From Anaerococcus octavius (lineage in GTDB: Bacteria > Bacillota > Clostridia > Tissierellales > Peptoniphilaceae), in NCBI RefSeq assembly GCF_900445265.1, contig NZ_UFTA01000002.1, positions 868,001 through 932,000 of the forward strand: a stretch of DNA of 64,000 nucleotides, in the 5' to 3' direction. Each line of letters opens with the position of its first letter. Position 1 is the first letter of the stretch. A program made the position numbers and the translations under genes. Below, one piece after another: positions 36,816 to 45,448 of this stretch. The notes beneath the pieces were generated by a model, which was given only the letters and a program-made list of their open reading frames with translations, did no database searches and was not told the DNA's origin.

Positions 36816-36830
36816 GACCGACACTCGTTC
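36816..36830 (-). promoter_or_regulatory. TetR-type operator, cluster 1, autoregulatory copy
   Basis: GACCGACACTCGTTC is an imperfect version of the palindrome at 36098 (TCGTTC half-site intact), 17 bases upstream of the TetR start. Confidence 0.6.
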
Positions 36831-36969
36831 TATTGATATAGATTATCATTTTCTTATACTTTTGTCAAGAGTCCAACTAAAAAAATCAAGCATAAGTCTA
36901 ATTGTGATAAATTCAAATTTTAATTACGACCATATTCTAATACGGATGTAAAAAATGTACTTTTGCAAA

Positions 36970-37290
36970 ATAGAATAAAATCATAACCACCGGCTAAGCC
37001 TGTGGTTTGTTTTGCCCCTATAAGGGGATGTTACCGGCAACATTCCATGCTTCGAACTTTCTTTCTCGTGCACCTATTTTCACATCTGGTGCTAAAGCAC
37101 CTTATTCTTTGCTTTTGTTTACTTGCTCACCCGTGAACGATTCTATAAATTCTTTTATACTTATTTAGTCTGCCATGTAATCTTATTTTAATTGATTTTT
37201 TATATATTCTTGTATCTTTTTCGCATTCTTGCCTGCTGTGTCTACATAATATCTCTGCACCAAAAATGTCTACTTCCATATTTGTATTAT
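36970..37290 (-). mobile_element. IS200/IS605-family element remnant (tnpA 3' end and right end)
   Basis: The minus strand from about 37270 to 37183 reads QRYYVDTAGKNAKKIQEYIK and then NQLK with a stop, the C-terminal helix of Y1 transposase TnpA (YYVDTxGKN block). Downstream follows the usual GC-richer tail and a hairpin AACCAC-GGCT/AGCC-GTGGTT at 36984-37007 typical of the right end. The N-terminal catalytic half is missing. It lies inside the MATE gene at 37291 and truncates it. Confidence 0.75.
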
Positions 37291-37499
37291 AAGTGTAGAT
37301 ACCTATTGAAAAAGGTAAGTGGCATAGCAACGCCGCGAGCAGTCATTGCTGTTTGTCCTATAATATTTCCTGCAAAAATTCCATCCATTAGTGGGTAAAG
37401 ACCTATTACTATCATTCCTATTACAGCAGGTATAGATAATTGAAAAAGTAAATCTATAGGTCTTTTTGTTAATAATTGTTCTTTCATATCTTGTTTCAT
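37291..37499 (-). pseudogene. MATE transporter, N-terminal fragment
   Basis: From an ATG at 37499 with GAAGGAC upstream, about 67 codons match the first two helices of MATE pumps (RPIDLLFQLSIPAVIGMIVI, GLYPLMDGIFAGNIIG). Homology stops at about 37300, where IS200 sequence begins. It stands 21 bases after the EcfA gene of cluster 2 and was probably its last member. Confidence 0.82.
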
Positions 37500-37540
37500 A
37501 AAATTTTGTCCTTCTTTCATCCATATTTTATAAGCAAATT

Positions 37541-39004
37541 TTAAGTTTGATTGAAGAATGCCCTAATTTTTTCCATATTTTTTTCATCTTTACCACCATG
37601 CCATTTTATTTTTCCCTTCTCCATAAACATATAATAATCACAACAGCTTTCTACTAATTCCAAATCATGTGTAATAATGAAAATAGTTTTACCGTCCTCT
37701 TTAAGTTTTATCATTTCATCAGAAACTTCTTTCATATTCTTAAAATCAAGACCACTTGTAGGTTCATCCAAAATTAGAATTGTTCTATCAGAAGCAATAG
37801 CACTAGCGATTGCTACTCTTTGTTTTTGTCCTCCAGACAATGACATTGGATGACAATCTATAAAATCCAGTAGATTTAGCTTTTCACATATTTCATCAAC
37901 TGTGTTTTCTTTATTTTCATTGTTTTCTATACTTAAAAGAATTTCTTCTTTAACTGATTCAGTAAATAATTGATGATTTACATCCTGCATCACCATAAAA
38001 CATTTTTTCAGCCTATCTCTAGTGGAATAACTTTCTGCTTTTATCTTTAAAGTTCCTTTTGATTTTTCTTCAATTCCACATAAGCATTTTGAAAAAGTTG
38101 ATTTACCAGAACCATTGATTCCTAAAACAGCCACAATAGATTTTTGGGGCAATTTAACATCCTTAATTTCAAGAAATGGTTCTTTCCCATAAGAAAACAT
38201 AAAATCTTTAATCTCTATTTGTTCCTCAAATTCTGTGTTTTTAATAGACTTATTGGTATTACTAGGATGAATACTCCTTAATCCCATAGCATTTAGAGTG
38301 CAATTAGGTATTTTTTTGAACTCAGCAGAAGAAAATACACTATGAACTTTACCATCTTTCATATAGATAAATTTATCTGCAATATCTATTAAATATTTAA
38401 GCCTATGTTCCGCAATTACTACAGTTGCCTTTTTTTCTTTCCATTTCCTTATAGTATCTTTTAACATTCCTATAGTTTGAATATCTAAATTAGAAGACGG
38501 TTCATCTAATACATAAATTTCAGGTTCCATAGTAGCAGCAGAAGCACAAGCTATCTTTTGTTTTTCACCTCCTGACATAGAAAATAGACTCCTGTCAAGT
38601 AAGTTCTTTATATCTAATTCTTTTGTTACATTGCCAATTCTTTTACAGATTTCTTCTCTTGAAATTCCAAAATTTTCACAAGTAAATGCAATTTCACTTG
38701 TAGAATCTACATTGAAAAATTGAGTTCTTGGATTTTGAAATACTGACCCTACATATCGACTTAATTCATCAATCGGATTTTCAGAAATCTTGTATCCTCT
38801 TACTATAACTTCTCCAGTCAAAGTCCCCGTATAATATCCAGGAATCAACCCATTTATCAATCTACTTATTGTAGTTTTTCCACAACCAGATTCACCACAA
38901 AATACAACCACCTCTCCATCATTGATCTTTAAGTCAATATTATAAATTCCGGCGCTCCTATCACCACTATCATAAGTAAATGACACATCTTTAAATTCAA
39001 TCAA
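37541..39004 (-). CDS. ECF transporter ATPase with two ABC domains (EcfA fusion), cluster 2
   Basis: A 487-residue protein. Domain 1 has Walker A GESGCGKTT, signature MSGGEKQK and Walker B YVLDEPSSNLD; domain 2 has GINGSGKST, LSGGQKQR and LILDEPTSGLD. It is a paralogue of 29859 with the same domain order. It energises the EcfT and S-component just upstream. Confidence 0.9.
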   Translation of the reverse strand: MIEFKDVSFTYDSGDRSAGIYNIDLKINDGEVVVFCGESGCGKTTISRLINGLIPGYYTGTLTGEVIVRGYKISENPIDELSRYVGSVFQNPRTQFFNVDSTSEIAFTCENFGISREEICKRIGNVTKELDIKNLLDRSLFSMSGGEKQKIACASAATMEPEIYVLDEPSSNLDIQTIGMLKDTIRKWKEKKATVVIAEHRLKYLIDIADKFIYMKDGKVHSVFSSAEFKKIPNCTLNAMGLRSIHPSNTNKSIKNTEFEEQIEIKDFMFSYGKEPFLEIKDVKLPQKSIVAVLGINGSGKSTFSKCLCGIEEKSKGTLKIKAESYSTRDRLKKCFMVMQDVNHQLFTESVKEEILLSIENNENKENTVDEICEKLNLLDFIDCHPMSLSGGQKQRVAIASAIASDRTILILDEPTSGLDFKNMKEVSDEMIKLKEDGKTIFIITHDLELVESCCDYYMFMEKGKIKWHGGKDEKNMEKIRAFFNQT

Positions 39005-39010
39005 TACTTA

Positions 39011-39742
39011 TCACCTCCTATATAAAAATAATCCTATAAAAGCGATTGATATACATAAAATAAGCGCATCATATAGAGTAAAACTCACTTTTACCACACT
39101 GGTTCTTCTTTTCAAACCACCTAATCCTCTACTTATTGCCGCTGCTGATAATTCATCACCTATTTTTACAACTGAAACAATTAAAGGTATAGTTACATAT
39201 TCCAAGTATAAACTAGGATTTTTCCAAGCTTTTTTATTTTTAAAACTAATACCTCTCATTTTCATAGCAGCTTTAATAGAACTGTGCTCTTCTTGTAAGG
39301 TCGGAATAAACCTAAATACTACTGCTATAGGAATAATAAATGCATTTGGAATTTTCCACTCTACCATAGCTGCTATAAACTCGCTTGTTTTTGTGGACAT
39401 TACGACATAATAGCCTAACATAAAGATTGGAAACAATCTTAAAATCAAAGCATTTAGTAAAACAAATATCGTATTTATAATAGTGGGTAAAGTGTACATA
39501 TTTTTCGTAAAATGTGCCATAACAGCCAATATAAATAGCCCTCCATAAATGAGAGCTATCTTAAACTGTCTATTAGACAAAAGTAATGCTATTGCCACAA
39601 TAGCGGATATAAGGCTAATTAAAATATCCTTATATCCGACAGACATTATAGTTGTGATAAATATCATAAATAAAATTTTAGTACGAGGATCTAAGAAAAA
39701 GCCTTTGGGTTTATTCAGTATATATACCTCATACTCTTCCAT
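39011..39742 (-). CDS. ECF transporter transmembrane protein EcfT, cluster 2
   Basis: A 243-residue protein, the same length as its paralogue at 31238, with coupling motifs KMRGISF and AISRGLGG. It overlaps the S-component stop by one base and lies 6 bases before the ATPase gene. Confidence 0.9.
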   Translation of the reverse strand: MEEYEVYILNKPKGFFLDPRTKILFMIFITTIMSVGYKDILISLISAIVAIALLLSNRQFKIALIYGGLFILAVMAHFTKNMYTLPTIINTIFVLLNALILRLFPIFMLGYYVVMSTKTSEFIAAMVEWKIPNAFIIPIAVVFRFIPTLQEEHSSIKAAMKMRGISFKNKKAWKNPSLYLEYVTIPLIVSVVKIGDELSAAAISRGLGGLKRRTSVVKVSFTLYDALILCISIAFIGLFLYRR

Positions 39743-40323
39743 TAAACGATACCTGCTCTTTCAAAATGCTTTTTAAGCATCTTTCTTCCCAAATTCGCAC
39801 CAATAATTGAACCTATTAAAATAATTCCAATTGCTGCAACTCCCATCCATGATGGCATATATTTTACTAGATCTGTAACATATTGTTCTCCCATTTGCTG
39901 CTTAATACCTGCCATATAGGTATCTGCCATTACCCACATCGGCATTTGACAACCAATCATTCCACAAGAAAACAACCAAAATCCAATTGTATTCTTTTTG
40001 AAATTTCTAAATTCACCTGACTTCATAACTAAATCACTTATAATTCCAAACAGAATATAACCAGCTAATGCTAGCCATGTGTATCCCATAAAATACCAAA
40101 ACACTCCAAGAATAATTGACATTACAGTAACCATTCCAAACTTATCTATTTTTGTTAAAAAAAGCATAAAGGGTATTCCTGTAAAAATTGGAATAAGCAG
40201 GTATATAACTGGATATAGTATAGGAATAGCATTTAACATTCCTACTACAAAAAATATTACTAAGTAAATCGCTGTGTAAATTCCTACATTAATTAAATCT
40301 TTTGATGATAAACTTTTTTTCAT
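39742..40323 (-). CDS. ECF S-component, MptS/Trep_Strep family, cluster 2
   Basis: A 193-residue protein with six membrane segments, starting KSLSSKDLINVGIYTAIYLV and ending RKMLKKHFERAGIV. The family call rests on that shared beginning and end with the cluster 1 protein. Substrate unknown. Confidence 0.85.
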   Translation of the reverse strand: MKKSLSSKDLINVGIYTAIYLVIFFVVGMLNAIPILYPVIYLLIPIFTGIPFMLFLTKIDKFGMVTVMSIILGVFWYFMGYTWLALAGYILFGIISDLVMKSGEFRNFKKNTIGFWLFSCGMIGCQMPMWVMADTYMAGIKQQMGEQYVTDLVKYMPSWMGVAAIGIILIGSIIGANLGRKMLKKHFERAGIV

Positions 40324-40407
40324 TTTTTAATCCTCCTTGTATTTAGTAGCATAAAAAGCTACTCTGTTTATATTTGAATTATTTTGATATAAAATATTTT
40401 TTACTTA

Positions 40408-42138
40408 TTACAGTTTCCAATTAACAGCTATTTGTCTTGCTTCAATAAAGTTCTTATATATACCATCTGTTTTTATGAGTTCTTCATGTGTACCTACTTG
40501 CGTTATTTTTCCATTTGCTAAAACGAGTATTTGATTTGCATTTTTTATTGTTTTTAGCCTATGTGCAATCATTATTACTGTTTTATTTCTTGTGAGTTCC
40601 TCCATAGCAACCTGCAATTTATCCTCATTTTCAGGGTCTACATTTGCAGTAGCTTCATCAAAAATAATGATAGGTGCATTCTTTATCATTGCTCTTGCAA
40701 TTGATATTCTTTGTCTTTCTCCACCAGATAGACTTGCACCTCCCTCTCCTATAACTGTTTCATATTGTTCAGGAAGCTTCATAATAAATTCATGGCAACA
40801 AGCCTTTTTAGCAGCCTCCACAACTTCCTCATGTGTGGCATCTGGTTTAGCAAATTTTATGTTATTTTCTATTGTGTCTTGAAATAAATATACATTTTGA
40901 AAAACCATACTAATTTGTCTCATCAATGATTCTAATGAGTATTCTTTTATATCATGACCACCTATGCTGATTTTTCCTTTATCTATATCCCAAAATCTTG
41001 CTATCAAGTTGCAAAATGTGGTTTTCCCAGATCCTGATGGTCCGACTATTGCCGTCATCTGTTTCTGCGGTATATCAATAGATATACCATCAAGAATTTT
41101 TTTATTTGAATATGAAAACTCCACATTCTCAAAAGAAATATCAAAATTATTCGGATTTATTTCTTTTCCTTCAATATCCATCTGTGGAAATTCTTCTAAC
41201 TTTTTGGTTTGTTCAATAGAACCACTAACAACTCTGAGAGCAGTTGTTGCACTCCCTGCCATTTTAATTTGTGAAAAAGCAAGAAATGAAATTATAATCG
41301 TCATAACTGTATTTAAGAATGAGAGTTCTCCATTGAGATAAAAGAAAATGCCTGCACCTATTATTAAAATGCTAAACAAATCCAAAAGAATATTTTGCAA
41401 AATTGTATAAGGTGTAAACAGTTTTTCACAATCAAGATTTATTTTTCTACTATTTTCAATAGCACCTCTGACTTTTTCATCTCCTTTCCCTGTTAAATTG
41501 AAGGATTTTATAACAGACATTCCTCCAATTTGCTCTAAAATGGCATCAACTAATTTAGCAGACGCTTTTTGTCTTTCAGGAAGAACACTCCTTGATTTGT
41601 TTTCCATTTTTGAGAGAACAAATAAGTACAATAGGCATCCAATTGCAACAATAAAACCTATTCTCCACTCAAATGCTAAAATCATTATTGTAAATATTAT
41701 CGTGTTTATAAAACCTGATAATGTATTTACCATAACCATTGCTGCGGTATTTTCTACATCTTCCAAAACAGTTGTGGAAATCCCAACTACCTCTCCAATA
41801 TTATTTTCGTTAAAGAATCCCATAGGTATCTTTTTTAACATTTCACCTATTGCTACTCTTTTATTTGCCACCATGAAATAACTTGCATGGCATTGCTGTA
41901 ATTGTGAAAAATAATTTGTAACACTTCTTCCCGCTATACTTACAACAAGAAGAATTAAAGCAGTCCATGCAGGTGTCATGCTCATATCTTTTTCGACAAT
42001 AGCCTTTACTATAAAGTAAATTGCGCTAATTTGAAACATATGAAAAATAGCAAATAAAAAACTCACCCATATAGAATGGTATACATTTTTCTTTTCATCA
42101 CCTGAAAAATCCAAAATCTTTTTTAAAGCACTTATCAT
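40408..42138 (-). CDS. ABC half-transporter, exporter fold (YbtQ/IrtB-like), cluster 2
   Basis: A 576-residue protein with six membrane segments, then Walker A GPSGSGKTT, signature LSGGERQR, Walker B IIFDEATANVD and H-loop IAHRL. Its start overlaps the stop of the partner gene at 42135 by 4 bases. Confidence 0.88.
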   Translation of the reverse strand: MISALKKILDFSGDEKKNVYHSIWVSFLFAIFHMFQISAIYFIVKAIVEKDMSMTPAWTALILLVVSIAGRSVTNYFSQLQQCHASYFMVANKRVAIGEMLKKIPMGFFNENNIGEVVGISTTVLEDVENTAAMVMVNTLSGFINTIIFTIMILAFEWRIGFIVAIGCLLYLFVLSKMENKSRSVLPERQKASAKLVDAILEQIGGMSVIKSFNLTGKGDEKVRGAIENSRKINLDCEKLFTPYTILQNILLDLFSILIIGAGIFFYLNGELSFLNTVMTIIISFLAFSQIKMAGSATTALRVVSGSIEQTKKLEEFPQMDIEGKEINPNNFDISFENVEFSYSNKKILDGISIDIPQKQMTAIVGPSGSGKTTFCNLIARFWDIDKGKISIGGHDIKEYSLESLMRQISMVFQNVYLFQDTIENNIKFAKPDATHEEVVEAAKKACCHEFIMKLPEQYETVIGEGGASLSGGERQRISIARAMIKNAPIIIFDEATANVDPENEDKLQVAMEELTRNKTVIMIAHRLKTIKNANQILVLANGKITQVGTHEELIKTDGIYKNFIEARQIAVNWKL

Positions 42139-43877
42139 TCTATTTCACCATCCTTTGATCCAATGTGAGCTTCCCACATCTTTTGGTATAGCTTACACCC
42201 TTTCATTAATTCTTCATGTTTACCGTGTGATACAAGCTCTCCATTCTCAATCAGAAAAATCTGCTCTGCATCTGTTATAGTTGATAACCTATGTGCAATA
42301 ATAATGACAGTTTTATTTTCTATTAACTTCGATAAAGCATTTTTTATGATAACTTCATTTTCCGGGTCTATATATGAAGTGGCTTCATCAAGTATGACTA
42401 TCGGAGAATCTTTTAACATCGCTCTTGCTATTGATATTCTCTGTCTTTCTCCTCCGGAAACATGATTTCCGCTGCTTCCGACAACAGTATCATAACCCTG
42501 TTCCATCTTCATAATAAAATCATTACAACCAGATTTCCTTGCAATATCCTCGACTTCTTTATCACTTGCATTTGGATTTCCCATTCTGATATTTTCTCTA
42601 ATACTTTCATTGAATAAAAAATTGTCCTGAGAAACAAAGGCTGTCATACTATATAATTGCTTTAGCGGAATATCCTTAATATCATAACCACCGATTTTTA
42701 TACTACCTTCAGTTATATCCCAATATCCGGCTATTAGTTTTGCTAAAGTTGATTTACCGCTTCCACTTGAACCTACAAAAGCTACAGTTGATCCTTCCAT
42801 TATATTCAACGATATTCCATGAAGAATTTCTTTTTCTTCGTCATATCCGAACTTTACATCTTGTAGCTGAATATCATATCGATCAATGTCAGCATCCTTA
42901 TCGGAATGTTGTTGTTCTTTCCCTTCCAAAATTAAGTTAATAGAATTTGCAATAGTTCCCATTTTTGCAAAACCGTCAACAAAATTTATTGTCTCAAGTA
43001 AAGGGCCAGCAATACCTAAAGATAGAATAATAACAGATATAAATACTTCTGCACTTAAGCTTCCATTAATATAGAAATACCAACCAAACGGAAGTACCGT
43101 TATTAATGTAGTTGTGGATATATTTTTAGATAAGGACACAGGTAACTGACAGCTCTTCATCCATTCATAAAAATATCTCGCATTTGCAATGACTTTGTCT
43201 TTATACTTTGCGTACGACCTCTTATCCTGATTGAATGTTTTTATTACTTCTATACCGTTGATATACTCAACGATTGCAGAATTCATCTCTCGATTTACTT
43301 TTACAGAACCTTCGTATTGAACGGCATAATTTTTCATTACTAGGCCCATAAAAAGCATTCCCACAGGAATAGATACTAATGACAAAAGTGCCATTCTCCA
43401 ATCAAGAAACAATAAATAAATAAGTATACTCAAAGATCCCAATAGATTCGATGTCATTTCAGGCAACAGGTGAGCAAGAGGTTTTTCCATACTTTCAACC
43501 TGATCCACTATGATTTGCTTAAAATCTCCGCTTGGAACCGAAATTATTTCTCCCAACGGCATCTTAGGAAGCTTATCAAGCATTCTCAAGCGAATATCTT
43601 TCAATACACTAAAAGTCGCTTTATGAGATACAGATAATGCCATAGAGTATAAAACAGATTTTAAAATATAAGATAACAAACCTATTCCCATCCATAGAAA
43701 ATAGACCTTGAAATCTTCAACTCCATTCAATAAATAAACTAAAATACGACTTGCTGCAATATATGGAACAATTCCAGCAATAACACCGAGACTTGCTATA
43801 AATACAGATGTTTTTAGTTTTGAATGTTCCTTATGTGCAAGCTCCCACAATATTGTGGCAGGACTTTTTTCTTTCAT
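42135..43877 (-). CDS. ABC half-transporter, exporter fold (YbtP/IrtA-like), cluster 2
   Basis: A protein of about 580 residues. The ATG at 43877 follows GGAGGTG directly and is preferred to the upstream ATG at 43892. It has six membrane segments, then Walker A GSSGSGKST, signature VSGGERQR and Walker B VILDEATSYID. First transporter gene of cluster 2, behind the operator at 43898-43925. Confidence 0.88.
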   Translation of the reverse strand: MKEKSPATILWELAHKEHSKLKTSVFIASLGVIAGIVPYIAASRILVYLLNGVEDFKVYFLWMGIGLLSYILKSVLYSMALSVSHKATFSVLKDIRLRMLDKLPKMPLGEIISVPSGDFKQIIVDQVESMEKPLAHLLPEMTSNLLGSLSILIYLLFLDWRMALLSLVSIPVGMLFMGLVMKNYAVQYEGSVKVNREMNSAIVEYINGIEVIKTFNQDKRSYAKYKDKVIANARYFYEWMKSCQLPVSLSKNISTTTLITVLPFGWYFYINGSLSAEVFISVIILSLGIAGPLLETINFVDGFAKMGTIANSINLILEGKEQQHSDKDADIDRYDIQLQDVKFGYDEEKEILHGISLNIMEGSTVAFVGSSGSGKSTLAKLIAGYWDITEGSIKIGGYDIKDIPLKQLYSMTAFVSQDNFLFNESIRENIRMGNPNASDKEVEDIARKSGCNDFIMKMEQGYDTVVGSSGNHVSGGERQRISIARAMLKDSPIVILDEATSYIDPENEVIIKNALSKLIENKTVIIIAHRLSTITDAEQIFLIENGELVSHGKHEELMKGCKLYQKMWEAHIGSKDGEIE

Positions 43878-43897
43878 ATTTAACACCTCCATATATA

Positions 43898-43925
43898 GAT
43901 AACTTTATTAGCTAACTTAGTTATC
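43898..43925 (-). promoter_or_regulatory. TetR-type operator, cluster 2, transporter promoter
   Basis: GCTAACTTAGTTATC (43911-43925) differs by one base from the perfect palindrome at 44645. A further half-site GATAACTTT starts at 43898, so the whole block is also an 8-bp-arm inverted repeat. It lies about 20 bases before the first transporter gene. Confidence 0.75.
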
Positions 43926-43933
43926 TTTACTTT

Positions 43934-43971
43934 AAAAAATATAAGGGTGATTAATACCCTTTCCCTTATAT
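43934..43971 (-). terminator. Terminator after the cluster 2 TetR gene
   Basis: Perfect 9-bp arms (43939-43947 and 43963-43971) followed by six T on the minus strand, immediately after the TetR stop. Confidence 0.85.
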
Positions 43972-44595
43972 TTAAAAACCTCGCAATTTCTCCCATCCAT
44001 CATAAAAAAACTTCGAAACTATTCTTGTGTTTAACTTTACTTCTTCTTCTGTTTGAGAATGTATTATAATTTCACACAATGCATTAATATAAGCATGGTT
44101 TAACAAATGCATTGCATCTTTAGGGACTTCTGATTTTATATTCTTTTTCTTTGAAATAATCTGAAACGCTTTATGTCTATTTATATCTTCCTTTTCTACC
44201 AGAAGCTCTATAAAATTATCATATTTAGTGCCATATGATTTATATATTAAAAGATTAAATAAATCTTTTTTGCTAAACATATACAATGCAGATTCAATTG
44301 ATCCTTCAATATTAATTTTTGATAGATCTTCCCCACAATTTTTTTCTATGTTTTTAAAAGATTCCTCTTCAAACTTGTTATAAAAACCCAAAAGTTCGTT
44401 TGCCAATGGATCAACTAAACTGATAAATAAATCTTCTTTATCATTAAAATGCCTGTAAAAAGCACCCGTTGTCACTCCAGCATCTTTACAAATTTTTCTT
44501 AAATTAGCTCGTTCATAGCCATCATTTAAAAAATTAACTTTGCCACTATCCATAATCTTTTTATGTGTTAAATCATAACCAGTAATTTCTGTCAT
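43972..44595 (-). CDS. TetR-family regulator, cluster 2
   Basis: A 207-residue protein with helix-turn-helix GYERANLRKICKDAGVTTGA and FYRHFNDKEDLF, then a helical effector domain. It keeps the same position relative to its transporters as the cluster 1 TetR, yet its operators are different (GATAACTTAGTTATC against GAACGAGTTCGTTC), so the two circuits look insulated. Confidence 0.92.
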   Translation of the reverse strand: MTEITGYDLTHKKIMDSGKVNFLNDGYERANLRKICKDAGVTTGAFYRHFNDKEDLFISLVDPLANELLGFYNKFEEESFKNIEKNCGEDLSKINIEGSIESALYMFSKKDLFNLLIYKSYGTKYDNFIELLVEKEDINRHKAFQIISKKKNIKSEVPKDAMHLLNHAYINALCEIIIHSQTEEEVKLNTRIVSKFFYDGWEKLRGF

Positions 44596-44644
44596 ATCCT
44601 CATCTCCCTGACTAACGTCTCAATTTATAAGTTTTTATCATATG

Positions 44645-44659
44645 GATAACTTAGTTATC
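44645..44659 (-). promoter_or_regulatory. TetR-type operator, cluster 2, autoregulatory copy
   Basis: The perfect palindrome GATAACTTAGTTATC lies about 50 bases before the TetR start. The matching site in front of the transporters lies at 43911-43925. Confidence 0.75.
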
Positions 44660-44805
44660 ATTATATATACTTATCTTCTTTTTGTCAATACGAACAGTAG
44701 AAAACCATGCTTAAATATGATATAATTAATAAAACTTAATACACGCTTAACACTTATAACTTTAATATCAAGCACAGTAAGTGTACGGACATTTACGAAA
44801 AAATT

Positions 44806-44842
44806 AATGGAGCAGACCTTTACGGAATGCTCCATTTTTTTA
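44806..44842 (+). terminator. Strong terminator on the plus strand
   Basis: AATGGAGCA (44806-44814) and TGCTCCATT (44828-44836) form a perfect 9-bp stem followed by a T-run on the plus strand. No plus-strand gene precedes it closely, so it may end a small untranslated RNA that starts near 44700 (a TATAAT lies at about 44719). Confidence 0.75.
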
Positions 44843-44847
44843 ATTTT

Positions 44848-44885
44848 TACCTTGTTAGGGAGAACCCTAAGACCCCGAAATATAT
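44848..44885 (+). other. Possible origin of transfer (oriT)
   Basis: The inverted repeat TTAGGG-AGAA-CCCTAA (44855-44870) followed by GACCCCGAAA lies just before mobC. A small inverted repeat next to a conserved downstream block in front of a mobC gene is where oriT sits in many mobilisable elements. The sequence match to a known oriT cannot be verified here. Confidence 0.35.
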
Positions 44886-44903
44886 TTTATAAAGGAGAAT
44901 AAA

Positions 44904-45260
44904 ATGTCAAATAGATTTAGAAATGAAAGAATAGAAATTAAACTAACTAAGGAAGAAAAGGAAGTTTTTAAAAAGAAAATGAAACTTGCAAATTGCAAAA
45001 CTATGTCCCACTTTCTTAGGAAATGTGTATTGGAAAAAGAAATTTATGTTATAGATTTAGAACCATTTAGAAACCTACAATGGCTGCTTTCAAATGCAAC
45101 AAATAATATAAACCAGATCGCAAAGGCTACTAATACAACTGGTATTATTTACAAAAATGAAATCGACTCAATGAATAAACAGATAGAAAAATCATCTAAA
45201 GAAATATGGCAGATCTATTCCCTACTTCTTAATAAATCAAAAGAAAGTTCTGGTGATTAG
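44904..45260 (+). CDS. mobC: MobC-family mobilisation accessory protein
   Basis: A 118-residue protein: ribbon-helix-helix N-terminus (ERIEIKLTKEEKEVFKKKMK, then a MSHFLRKCVLEKEI helix), then a helical C-terminus with NATNNINQIAKATN, the MobC signature. It helps a relaxase open oriT. A good AAAGGAG site precedes it. It is one of only two plus-strand genes in the window. The relaxase that should follow is reduced to its first codons. Confidence 0.88.
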   Translation: MSNRFRNERIEIKLTKEEKEVFKKKMKLANCKTMSHFLRKCVLEKEIYVIDLEPFRNLQWLLSNATNNINQIAKATNTTGIIYKNEIDSMNKQIEKSSKEIWQIYSLLLNKSKESSGD

Positions 45261-45262
45261 TA

Positions 45263-45284
45263 TGGCAATTATAAAAATACATCG
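45263..45284 (+). pseudogene. Relaxase N-terminal stub
   Basis: Two bases after the mobC stop an ATG opens MAIIKIH, the start typical of MobA/VirD2-type relaxases coded next to mobC. After seven codons the sequence changes into IS-end-like DNA, so no relaxase is made. Confidence 0.6.
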
Positions 45285-45410
45285 AGACTGTGTAAAATTA
45301 AGAAAAGTCCCATTCCTATAGGAATGGAAAAACATTGATACACAAAAAATGTATCAACCCTTACACTTATGTCAGGATTTAGGTTGATACACAAAATTAT
45401 TTACAGACCC
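45285..45410. mobile_element. IS-end remnant (IS256-type termini)
   Basis: The left tip reads GAGACTGTGTAAAATT and the complement of the right tip reads GGGTCTGTAAATAATTTTGTG. They are similar enough to be the terminal repeats of one element with its transposase deleted, about 126 bp in all. It cuts the relaxase after codon 7. No clear target duplication is seen. The family call is tentative. Confidence 0.45.
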
Positions 45411-45448
45411 AATTTTAGTCTTATGTATCTCCTCTTGAATTTATTATA

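Noticed and set aside
37127-37330. A protein frame MLCHLPFSIGIYT... on the minus strand.
   Set aside because: It overlaps the better supported transposase reading (YYVDTAGKN) and crosses the boundary to the MATE fragment.
44904-45260. The plus-strand 118-residue protein as a generic ribbon-helix-helix regulator.
   Set aside because: The NNINQIAKATN block and the relaxase start two bases after it point to MobC.
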